NCBI GenBank assembly: GCA_008501735.1
Contig: QQUF01000040.1
Coordinates: 143,769 to 207,768 of the forward strand
Reading direction: 5' to 3'
DNA from: Calditrichota bacterium
GTDB taxonomy: Bacteria > CLD3
Length of the DNA: 64,000 bases
Below are positions 9,311 through 17,120 of the stretch, in pieces (the first letter of the stretch is position 1; every line of letters begins with the position of its first letter). The position numbers were made by a program, and so were the translations under genes. The notes beneath the pieces were generated by a model. The model was not told the origin of the DNA. It did no database searches and saw only the letters and a program-made list of their open reading frames with translations.

Positions 9311-11647
9311 ATGTTGGAAAAACGTCCTGTTCTGCTTGCTTCAATAATTTTAGCCGTTCTTGTAGCGGTAATTTTTTACGCTCCGATTTTTCAAGGGAAA
9401 GTCTTTGTCTCAGGAGATTCTCTTGCTCCTGCTGCAGCCGTAAAACCACTCGCAAAACATTTTTGGGAAACTTTTGAGTATCCGACTTGGAGTCCTTACA
9501 TTTTTGGAGGAATGCCTTCTGTCGGTTCCGTGATGTACACTCCTTTTGGTTATTTCCCTTACATTCCTTTCGAACTTTTGAACCAAGTTATTGACGTAAA
9601 TTTCCTACTGATTCACATTTTACATTTTCTTGCAACAGGGATTTTTATGTTCATCTTCTGCCGAAGTAAAGACCTTGACTTTTTTCCTTCACTTTTTGGA
9701 GCGATTGCGTGGACTTTTGCACCGTTTTTAATTGTGATGGAAACAGTTGGTCACGGCTCGCAACTTATGACAACTGCCTACATTCCGATAGTTTTTTGGG
9801 CGATTGACAAACTTTTTGAAAAACAGAATTTTTACTACCTTGCTCTCAGTAGCCTTTTGGTTGGAATGCAGTTTCAACGTTCGCACCCACAGATTTCTTA
9901 TTACACTTTGCTTCTTGTCGGGCTTTATTTTTTATTCAAAGTCGTTTACAACTTTAAGGACAAAGCAGAGCCTGTTGAGTCAGCAAAAATTCTCGGATTT
10001 CTTGCTGGTGCAGTTGCGATTGGACTTGGACTTGCAGCGATGATTTACTTACCAATTCACGAATACACACCTTACTCAATTCGCGGAATTTCAGATGGAA
10101 GTGGAGGTTCTGGAGGAGCAGGTTTTGAATACGCAACTCAATGGTCTTTGCACCCAAAAGAAATGATTACGTTTCTGGTTCCTTCATTTTTCGGATTTGG
10201 AGGGCAAACCTATTGGGGTTTTATGCCTTTCACCGATTATCCGAATTACGTCGGAATTGGAACAGTTCTTCTTGCAATTTTTACACTTGTTTACAAACGT
10301 GAAAGAATTACAGTTTTCTTTTGGACAGTTGTGATTTTGGCTTTTGTAATTTCTTGGGGAAAAGAGGCACCGATTCTTTACAAACCGCTCTACGACATTC
10401 TTCCTTACTTCAATAAGTTCAGAGTTCCTTCAATGATTATGGTTTTGGTTCAGTTCGGGCTAACATTTTTGGCTGCGAAAGGAATTCAGAACATTTTTGA
10501 AATTGCAAAACTTAAAGAAAATGACAAAGCCTTGGCAGATTTGACTAAAAAATTTATGTACGTTGGTGGCGGACTTTTGGCAGTTTTTGTAATAATTTTG
10601 GTTTCTCAAAGTGAGATTACAGATTCTTACAACATTTACAATTCGACAAAAGGAATCCCACAGCAATATTACAAACAGGTAAACTCTCAAAGATGGGATT
10701 TGCTTTCAAATGATTTGACACTTGGTTTTGTGTTCCTAATTGCTTCATTCGGTTTAGGATTTGCAGCAATTAAAAAATCAATTTCACCAATGATTCTTGG
10801 AGTTGGGCTTTGTGTTGTTTTGGTGTTTGATGTTTTCAGACTTGGTTTTGATTTGCAAGACCCGAAACCTTCAAAAAGTATTGAAAATTACTTGAAACCT
10901 ACTGCTGACGTGAATTTCCTCAAAAAAGACAAATCTGCTTACAGAATTTTACCGCTTGGTCGTTCAATTCAGAATTCAAATGTTTGGGCTGCTCACGAAA
11001 TCAGTACAATTCTCGGTTATCACCCTGCAAAAATTGGTCGTTACCAAAAAGCACTCGACAAAATCACACTTCAAAACCGAAGTTTTTTGAATATGCTTAA
11101 CGTGAAATATTTCGTTGTTGAAGGACAAAAAGGGCAGTTTCCTGGGACAAAGGAAGTTTTTTCGGCAGGCCAAAGAACTGTTTACGAAAACACTCTTGTA
11201 ATGCCAAGAGCCTTTTTTGTGAAAAGTTTTGAGACAGTAAAAGAAGAAGGTGAGACTTTCAGAAAAATGTCGGTTTTCGACCCGAATCAATTGGCTTTTG
11301 TTGAAGGCGAGTTGAATTTGCAAATTTCACCAAATTTCAACGGGCAAGTAAAAAGTATCAAAACTTCACTTCACACTCTTGAAGTCGAAACAGAAAGTAA
11401 TTCCGACGGGCTTTTGGTTTTGAGCGAAATTGGTTTTGAACCCGGTTGGAAAGCCTACATTGATGGAAATGAAACTGAAATTTTTCCTACAAATTATGTT
11501 TTACAAAGTGTCAAAGTTCCTGCTGGAAATCACAAAGTTGAGTTGAGAATGGAATTGGATTCTTTTCAATACGGAAAAATGGCAACAATTTTTTGTGCAT
11601 TGTTTTGCTTTGGAGCTTTAATTTTCTTTAGGAAACAACGTGAATAA
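9311..11647 (+). CDS. YfhO-family multi-span membrane protein
   Basis: This 778-residue protein has a transmembrane helix at residues 9-27, then about a dozen further hydrophobic segments to about residue 530, and a last one near 750-770. The early loop GDSLAPAAAVKPLAKHFWET followed by PTWSPYIFGGMPS is characteristic of YfhO-like proteins, which share the GT-C glycosyltransferase architecture. A soluble beta-rich region (540-745) precedes the last helix. It likely transfers a sugar from a lipid carrier to a cell-envelope acceptor, an inference from the family. Its 3' end overlaps the next gene by 8 nt. Confidence 0.8.
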   Translation: MLEKRPVLLASIILAVLVAVIFYAPIFQGKVFVSGDSLAPAAAVKPLAKHFWETFEYPTWSPYIFGGMPSVGSVMYTPFGYFPYIPFELLNQVIDVNFLLIHILHFLATGIFMFIFCRSKDLDFFPSLFGAIAWTFAPFLIVMETVGHGSQLMTTAYIPIVFWAIDKLFEKQNFYYLALSSLLVGMQFQRSHPQISYYTLLLVGLYFLFKVVYNFKDKAEPVESAKILGFLAGAVAIGLGLAAMIYLPIHEYTPYSIRGISDGSGGSGGAGFEYATQWSLHPKEMITFLVPSFFGFGGQTYWGFMPFTDYPNYVGIGTVLLAIFTLVYKRERITVFFWTVVILAFVISWGKEAPILYKPLYDILPYFNKFRVPSMIMVLVQFGLTFLAAKGIQNIFEIAKLKENDKALADLTKKFMYVGGGLLAVFVIILVSQSEITDSYNIYNSTKGIPQQYYKQVNSQRWDLLSNDLTLGFVFLIASFGLGFAAIKKSISPMILGVGLCVVLVFDVFRLGFDLQDPKPSKSIENYLKPTADVNFLKKDKSAYRILPLGRSIQNSNVWAAHEISTILGYHPAKIGRYQKALDKITLQNRSFLNMLNVKYFVVEGQKGQFPGTKEVFSAGQRTVYENTLVMPRAFFVKSFETVKEEGETFRKMSVFDPNQLAFVEGELNLQISPNFNGQVKSIKTSLHTLEVETESNSDGLLVLSEIGFEPGWKAYIDGNETEIFPTNYVLQSVKVPAGNHKVELRMELDSFQYGKMATIFCALFCFGALIFFRKQRE

Positions 11648-12878
11648 AATTAGACAGCTTATTAATTTTTTTCATAATAAACTAAATGTTTACAAGTTTA
11701 AAACAAAGTTCAAGCTAATCTTAATAATAATTGGCGGAATCTTTTCGATTGGGCTTGTTTGGTACATTCAAACTTTAGTTGATAAACTTCGCCAAGAATC
11801 TCGTGAACTTGTAAATTTTTATGCTGAAACTTACATCCTTGCTGCTACTCACGAATCAAGCGACAATTTGGATTTTATTTTTAATTCAATCATTCAGCGA
11901 ATAAACTTCCCAATAATCTATTCAAACACTGATAATGTGCCAAGTTACTGGAAAAATATTGAAATTCCACCAGAAGACATTACTCCCGAAAATGTTGCTT
12001 TGGTAAGTAAAATCATCGAAGAATTTGATGAGCTAAATGCACCGATTGCACTTTCTTACGGAGACGCAACTTTGGGCTATTTTCATTATGGGGATTCAGT
12101 TCTTATTGAAGATTTGGAGCGACTTCCGTTCATTGCTTTGACAGGAGTTGTGGTTTACATTCTCGTTGGGTTTATTGGGTTTACGAATATTCGTCAATCG
12201 GAAAGACAATACCTTTGGGTTGGACTTGCAAAGGAAACTGCTCATCAAATTGGAACTCCACTTTCTTCACTTTTGGGTTGGCTCGAACTTCTTTCTACGA
12301 ATGAAACGGACAAGGAAATTATCCAAATGTCCGTGAAAGAAATGGAAAATGATGTTAAAAGATTGAATTTGATTTCGCAAAGATTCTCGCAAATCGGCTC
12401 AGAGCCTGACTTAAAACCAACTCCAATTTGTCAAATTATTGAGGAAACAGTTGGTTACTTTCAGCGAAGAGTTCCGCAAACAGGAAAGTCAATTGTCGTT
12501 AGTTTTACCACAAAAATTTCGCCAACAGTGAATTTGAACGCAGGACTTTTTCAATGGGTTTTGGAGAATTTAATCAAGAATGCTTTGGACGCAATCGAAG
12601 CTCAAAAAGGCTTTGTAAAAGTTGAACTTACCGAATCAGCAGAAGAAGAAAATTTCATAATTGACGTAATTGACAACGGAAAAGGAATTGAAGGAACTTT
12701 CAAAAATGAGGTTTTTAATCCAGGGTTTAGCACAAAAAAAAGAGGTTGGGGTTTAGGACTTAGTCTTGCAAAACGAATTATAAACGAATACCACAACGGC
12801 AAACTCTTCGTTAAAGAGTCAAAACCCGGCAAAGGCACAACAATGAGAATTCTTTTAAACGTTAATAAAGAGGTTTAG
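11640..12878 (+). CDS. Membrane sensor histidine kinase
   Basis: This 412-residue kinase uses a GTG start that overlaps the preceding gene by 8 nt, suggesting translational coupling. Transmembrane helices at about 24-44 and 165-182 enclose a periplasmic sensor of about 120 residues with no recognised fold. The dimerisation helix carries the phosphoacceptor H202 in ETAHQIGTPLSSL. The ATPase domain shows the N box NLIKNALDAIE, the G1 box DNGKGIEG and the G2 box GWGLGLSLAKRI. No response regulator gene is adjacent, so it is an orphan kinase in this window. Stimulus unknown. Confidence 0.9.
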   Translation: MNKIRQLINFFHNKLNVYKFKTKFKLILIIIGGIFSIGLVWYIQTLVDKLRQESRELVNFYAETYILAATHESSDNLDFIFNSIIQRINFPIIYSNTDNVPSYWKNIEIPPEDITPENVALVSKIIEEFDELNAPIALSYGDATLGYFHYGDSVLIEDLERLPFIALTGVVVYILVGFIGFTNIRQSERQYLWVGLAKETAHQIGTPLSSLLGWLELLSTNETDKEIIQMSVKEMENDVKRLNLISQRFSQIGSEPDLKPTPICQIIEETVGYFQRRVPQTGKSIVVSFTTKISPTVNLNAGLFQWVLENLIKNALDAIEAQKGFVKVELTESAEEENFIIDVIDNGKGIEGTFKNEVFNPGFSTKKRGWGLGLSLAKRIINEYHNGKLFVKESKPGKGTTMRILLNVNKEV

Positions 12879-12917
12879 TCATAAAATAAAATTTTACCAT
12901 TTTATTTTATGACTAAA
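12874..12917. repeat. Perfect AT-rich hairpin overlapping a stop codon
   Basis: Arms 12874-12892 and 12899-12917 form a perfect 19-bp stem (begins TTTAGTCATAAAATAAAA) with loop TTTACC. The left arm contains the stop codon of the kinase gene, and the right arm ends next to the ribosome site (AAGGA) of the lipoprotein gene at 12928. No T run follows on the plus strand, so it may act on translation or RNA stability rather than as a plain terminator. Confidence 0.7.
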
Positions 12918-12927
12918 AGGAAAAACA

Positions 12928-14040
12928 ATGTTCAATAAAATTTTTTTATTTCTTTTTGTTACTCTCATTTCCTGTAATGAGCTTACAACTGGTTCAACTG
13001 TAAAAATTTACAAAGAAGGGGATAATCTTGATGTAACAATTTATTCATCTGAACAACCCAAGAAACTCTCAGATTATAATCAATTTGCATCTATGGTTGT
13101 TGGTGACGGAATTGCTATTATTAAACCTGACACTGTTCCTAAATTGATTAAAATAATTCACCCTTATCCAGATTTAATTTACAACTTAGCAAGAATAGAC
13201 AAAAACGGATATATTTGGCTTGTAGCATCTGACTACGATTTATCCATAAATGATTACATTTATGTAATTGATCCTCATTCGGAAACCATTTACAAATCAA
13301 TTAAAGTTCCAAGCGATTTAAGAGGTCCTGATGCAATCGCCTTCGGAGAAGATAAGGCATACTTTGTTGGAATTGGTTCTGGAAGGAGTATTGGGTTAGG
13401 TTCTATTGACAGAACGAATTTTTCCGTTGAAAATCTTGCAAAAATTGATAGTATTGGGTCTGCTATTCCTCCAGGATTAGAACTATTTAACGGTAGATTA
13501 TACTACTTTGGTATTTGGACAAGCCAAACTGATGACAGAAAGATTTTGCAATTTGATACTGAAAAAAATCAATTAGTTAAAACTGCACCATATTCAGGAC
13601 ATTACACATTTGATGATAATTACTTATATACGAATGGGTATTTTATTATTGGTGATACTACGTTACCAAAATTGTACAAAATAAATATTAACGAATTATC
13701 AGTTGAACAAGAAATCTCTTTTGGTGATAAATCGTATATAACTTGTAATGAAGAATTCATCTATTCTGCCAATAGGAGAAATCCAATAGTTGATGTATAC
13801 AACAAATTAGATCTAAAGAAAATTAAAACCATTGATTTTTCAAATCAAATTAAAATTCAAGGAAATTACTTTAATTCCAATTTTGGATTTATTTCAAAGG
13901 ATCTACTTATGGTAAACCAATCCTCTTTTTATAATGTAAGAACAAATGAATTTATGGATAGCGTATTCCCATTAAGTTATCCTATTGCAGAAAGCTTAGT
14001 GCTTGCAGAAGGTTTGGAATTAAAAAGTTTTTCAGAATAA
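12928..14040 (+). CDS. Lipoprotein of unknown function, probable beta-propeller
   Basis: This 370-residue protein begins with a lipoprotein signal peptide whose lipobox LISC places the lipidated Cys at residue 16. The mature part is rich in beta-strand-like repeats of about 45-60 residues (for example YDLSINDYIYVIDPHSETIY and the region KPKILQFDTEKNQ-like strands), as in PQQ/YncE-type propellers. No catalytic motif is seen. It is presumably anchored in the outer or inner membrane facing the periplasm. It is convergent with the L,D-transpeptidase gene. Confidence 0.6.
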   Translation: MFNKIFLFLFVTLISCNELTTGSTVKIYKEGDNLDVTIYSSEQPKKLSDYNQFASMVVGDGIAIIKPDTVPKLIKIIHPYPDLIYNLARIDKNGYIWLVASDYDLSINDYIYVIDPHSETIYKSIKVPSDLRGPDAIAFGEDKAYFVGIGSGRSIGLGSIDRTNFSVENLAKIDSIGSAIPPGLELFNGRLYYFGIWTSQTDDRKILQFDTEKNQLVKTAPYSGHYTFDDNYLYTNGYFIIGDTTLPKLYKININELSVEQEISFGDKSYITCNEEFIYSANRRNPIVDVYNKLDLKKIKTIDFSNQIKIQGNYFNSNFGFISKDLLMVNQSSFYNVRTNEFMDSVFPLSYPIAESLVLAEGLELKSFSE

Positions 14041-14046
14041 CAATTA

Positions 14047-14079
14047 AAAAGCGTTGCTCCCAAAAGAAGTAATGCTTTT
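14047..14079. terminator. Bidirectional terminator-like hairpin
   Basis: Arms 14047-14058 (AAAAGCGTTGCT) and 14068-14079 (AGTAATGCTTTT) pair over 12 positions including G-U pairs. The hairpin has A/T-rich flanks on both sides and lies exactly between two convergent genes. Confidence 0.6.
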
Positions 14080-14597
14080 CACTCATCGCAAATCGAAACT
14101 TCCGTTCCAACTTCCACCAAACAGTAAAGAATCTTGGCATCTTCACAAGTCAATTTAATACAGCCGAGTGAAGGTTTGTGAAAGTTTTTTGTGGCGTGAA
14201 TTTCGATACAACTTCCTGTTTTGCCTTCTGCGATGTCTTTTACATTTGGGTAATCTAAACACAAAACTACTGCTTCCTCGCCTCCGTAAGAATCTCTCCA
14301 AAGTTCTTCGTCAGTTGTGCCAAACTCACGTGAAAATTCTGTGGTTTTTAGCTTAGGATTCCAAAGTGCAAATGAATTGCCTTCGGTGATTTTGTAAAGT
14401 TTCTTTGAAGGGTTGTCTTCTTGAAAAACTGACGCTTTCCAAAGGATTTTATAATTTCCGACGGGAGTTTTTTTATCGCCTTCTTTGGTTTTACGAAGAC
14501 CGTTTGCTCCGATTTTGATATGAAAAGAGTGGAGAATTTTATCTCCACTCAAAACTTCAAGAACTAATGATTTTCCTTTAACAAGAATCTTAATCAT
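14079..14597 (-). CDS. L,D-transpeptidase (YkuD) family protein
   Basis: This 172-residue protein carries the YkuD catalytic motif near its C-terminus, with the conserved His in EIHATKNFH and the nucleophilic Cys in SLGCIKL. The family forms 3-3 cross-links in peptidoglycan or attaches proteins to it. Residues 42-60 contain GDKKTPVGNYKI, the other conserved YkuD block. No signal peptide is visible at the chosen ATG, which is unusual for an enzyme working in the periplasm. It starts 9 nt after the antiporter gene, suggesting a shared transcript. Confidence 0.85.
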   Translation of the reverse strand: MIKILVKGKSLVLEVLSGDKILHSFHIKIGANGLRKTKEGDKKTPVGNYKILWKASVFQEDNPSKKLYKITEGNSFALWNPKLKTTEFSREFGTTDEELWRDSYGGEEAVVLCLDYPNVKDIAEGKTGSCIEIHATKNFHKPSLGCIKLTCEDAKILYCLVEVGTEVSICDE

Positions 14598-14606
14598 TAG
14601 AGAAAA

Positions 14607-16013
14607 TTATAAAATAAACCAAACGATTACGAAGATTGGAACTAAAATTGGAATCGAGTATTTTACAGCATACTGAGCGAAAGCAGGCATTTCAACGCCA
14701 TTTTGTTCAGCAATTGATTTTACCATAAAGTTCGGTGCATTTCCGATGTAAGTCATTGCACCAAAGAATACTGCTGCTACTGAAATTGCTTCCAAATACC
14801 TAAAACCTTCTGCTCCACTTGCAATCAAATCGTGAGGAACTGGGAAACTAACTCCAAATTTTCCTAAAGCTGCACTGAGGAAGTTTAAGTAAGTTGGTGC
14901 GTTATCCAAAACTCCTGAAAGAGCTCCTGTTGCCCAATAAAAAGTATTAACGTCAAGTTTGTCGCCGTTTGTTGCTGCAAAGTTTCCGATTAGGCTAAGA
15001 GCAGGTTGCATTGTTAAAAAGATTCCGATAAACAAGTAAGCTACTTCGAGAATTGGCTCAAAGTTGAAATCGTTTTCTTTCATTGCTTCTTTATTAGAAG
15101 TTTTATAAGCTACAAATGCGATTGCAAAAAATAGAATTTCTCTTAATCCGAAAAGGTGGAAAGTGTAACCTTTAATAGTTTTTAGAATGTCGTGTAAAGG
15201 ACCGGAAGTAATTACTGCTGGGTCAAGGAAGATACAACCAACAGTTGCTAAAATATAAATTAGGCTTTTGAGTCCAACAAATTCTAATTTTCCACTCATT
15301 TCAGTTGAATCATCTTCGCCGTCTTTATTTCTTGAGTCAATTATAAAAAATACTACTACAACAAGACCAACACCAATTATCCAGAAATGCCAAAGATGAG
15401 TTAATGTCCAAAAAAATGGAACACCTTTCAAAAATCCTAAGAAAAGTGGTGGGTCGCCGATTGGAGTCAAAACTCCACCAATGTTCGAAACAACAAAAAT
15501 GAAAAATATTATGTGGTAAGGTTTCAAACGACCTTTATTAATTTTCATAAAAGGGCGAATGAGAAGCATTGAAGCTCCTGTTGTTGCCATTAAGTTTGCT
15601 AAAAAAGCACCAATTATTAAAATTGCTGAATTCAGCATTGGTGTAGCCTTTTTGTGAATTCGGATTAGGATTCCACCTGAAGCAATGAAAAGTGGTGTTA
15701 GTAAACCTATAAAAGAAAAATACTCTTCACCAGCGTGAATCAAAGTTGTTGTGTCGTGAAGAACAAAGATGTAATAGGAACCAGTTATCAAACCAAGAAG
15801 TGCAGCAATTTTGCCGTAATTATGATGCCAAAAGTGTGCATAAAATAGAGGTCCAGTTGCAATCATTAAAAGTAGAATCACAAATGGTAAAGTCATCCAA
15901 GGAGTTGGAAGTTCTCCTCCAGAGCCTGCAAAAACAGGTAAAGAGTTTAGTAAAATTATTGTCAGAATTAAAAACGGTGTAAGAATAACTTTATGGAGTT
16001 TTGGTCTTTTCAA
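14607..16013 (-). CDS. NhaD-type sodium:proton antiporter
   Basis: This 468-residue integral membrane protein has about 12 hydrophobic segments. It contains TTGASMLLIRPF and SNIGGVLTPIGDPPLFLGFL, motifs shared by the NhaD branch of the ion transporter superfamily. It probably exports Na+ or Li+ in exchange for protons. The first segment (11-29, ending PVFAG) may be cleaved or remain as an extra helix. Citrate or arsenite transport are the alternatives in the same superfamily, but the GDPPLF motif favours Na+/H+ exchange. The L,D-transpeptidase gene follows directly. Confidence 0.8.
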   Translation of the reverse strand: MKRPKLHKVILTPFLILTIILLNSLPVFAGSGGELPTPWMTLPFVILLLMIATGPLFYAHFWHHNYGKIAALLGLITGSYYIFVLHDTTTLIHAGEEYFSFIGLLTPLFIASGGILIRIHKKATPMLNSAILIIGAFLANLMATTGASMLLIRPFMKINKGRLKPYHIIFFIFVVSNIGGVLTPIGDPPLFLGFLKGVPFFWTLTHLWHFWIIGVGLVVVVFFIIDSRNKDGEDDSTEMSGKLEFVGLKSLIYILATVGCIFLDPAVITSGPLHDILKTIKGYTFHLFGLREILFFAIAFVAYKTSNKEAMKENDFNFEPILEVAYLFIGIFLTMQPALSLIGNFAATNGDKLDVNTFYWATGALSGVLDNAPTYLNFLSAALGKFGVSFPVPHDLIASGAEGFRYLEAISVAAVFFGAMTYIGNAPNFMVKSIAEQNGVEMPAFAQYAVKYSIPILVPIFVIVWFIL

Positions 16014-16063
16014 CTTGAAATCCTTGTTTTTATTTAGTTTTTAATGAGAACTGAAGTTTTTAT

Positions 16064-16960
16064 TTAGTAATTCTCTAATGAGCTATTCAAATAAAAGTAG
16101 TCTAAAGGGTTCACAAAAGTTCCGTTGTGCTTGATTTCATAGTGAAGATGATAACCTGTAGAACGACCACTATTTCCGACTAAACCAATTAAATCACCTT
16201 TTTTGACTTTCTGACCTCTTCTGACTTTGCTTACATAAAGATGCCCATAAGCTGTTTGGTAACCAAATTCGTGTTTGATTCGGACAAATTTCCCATACCC
16301 ACCATTCCTGCCTGAAAATCTTACAACTCCATCTGCAGTCGCATAGACAGGAGTTCTTTTCGGAGCAGCTAAGTCAATTCCGTTGTGTTTACGAATTTTT
16401 GAGGTAAAAGGGTCAAATCTTCTTCCGAATTTATCAGTTAATCTACCTCTTGGAACAGGGTTTGCTGTAGGAATTCCTCTTACGATTTGGATATTTTGCT
16501 CCAAAGTCGAAATAATTTGTTCGTATTCTTGTTGAGTGTTTTTTAACTCGGTTTCAAAATTTGAAAGTTTATTTACTACATCTTCCGAAAAAGTTCTGTA
16601 GTCGGCGACATTCATTTCTTCGTAATCATAAAATTCAAGGAAGTCAGTTTCGGAAGATTCGTCGTTCCAAACAGTTGGAAGCGAAGCCGCTAATCTGAGA
16701 TCATTTTCTCTTACTTGGATTTCTTTTAGTTCTTTTTCAAATCGGTCTAACTTGTTGTTTGCTAGTTCAAACTGACGAGTTAGTTTCTGATTTTCAGAAC
16801 GGAGTCTTAGAATCTCTTCGTGTCGGTAATATTTTGTGTAAAAATCAAAACCAACAAGAAAAATCAAAACCAAAGAAATTAGGGTAGAAACAGTAAGTAA
16901 AAATTTTCTGATGCCAAATTTGCTTCTCTTAGGTTGAGCAGCTTCATTTAACTTTTGCAT
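16064..16960 (-). CDS. M23-family murein metallopeptidase
   Basis: This 298-residue protein has one N-terminal transmembrane helix (about 21-42), a periplasmic coiled coil (about 50-150) and a C-terminal peptidase M23 domain (about 185-290). Zn ligands are visible as HNGIDLA and HLHYEI; the intervening GYGKFVRIKH and the GHLY strand also fit. It cuts peptidoglycan cross-links or, if inactive, activates an amidase. The coiled-coil plus M23 layout resembles the MepM/EnvC type. It lies 50 nt upstream of the antiporter gene on the same strand. Confidence 0.92.
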   Translation of the reverse strand: MQKLNEAAQPKRSKFGIRKFLLTVSTLISLVLIFLVGFDFYTKYYRHEEILRLRSENQKLTRQFELANNKLDRFEKELKEIQVRENDLRLAASLPTVWNDESSETDFLEFYDYEEMNVADYRTFSEDVVNKLSNFETELKNTQQEYEQIISTLEQNIQIVRGIPTANPVPRGRLTDKFGRRFDPFTSKIRKHNGIDLAAPKRTPVYATADGVVRFSGRNGGYGKFVRIKHEFGYQTAYGHLYVSKVRRGQKVKKGDLIGLVGNSGRSTGYHLHYEIKHNGTFVNPLDYFYLNSSLENY

Positions 16961-17069
16961 TCAAAAAATTCTCTTTCGTTTAGTTAAAAGATTGCCGAAT
17001 TTAATTCTTTAAGTTTTAATCTCCAAGAAAAATTGAATTCGGGATTTCGGTAAGCAAAATAATTTTTGC

Positions 17070-17103
17070 AAAAAAAAAGCCGAGACTTTTAAATCTCGGC
17101 TTT
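17070..17103 (-). terminator. Rho-independent terminator of rpsA
   Basis: Arms 17076-17085 (AAAGCCGAGA) and 17094-17103 (TCTCGGCTTT) form a perfect 10-bp stem. Read on the minus strand, the stem is followed by a run of T residues. It lies 18 nt past the rpsA stop codon. Confidence 0.9.
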
Positions 17104-17120
17104 AAAAAGAAAGTAAGATT

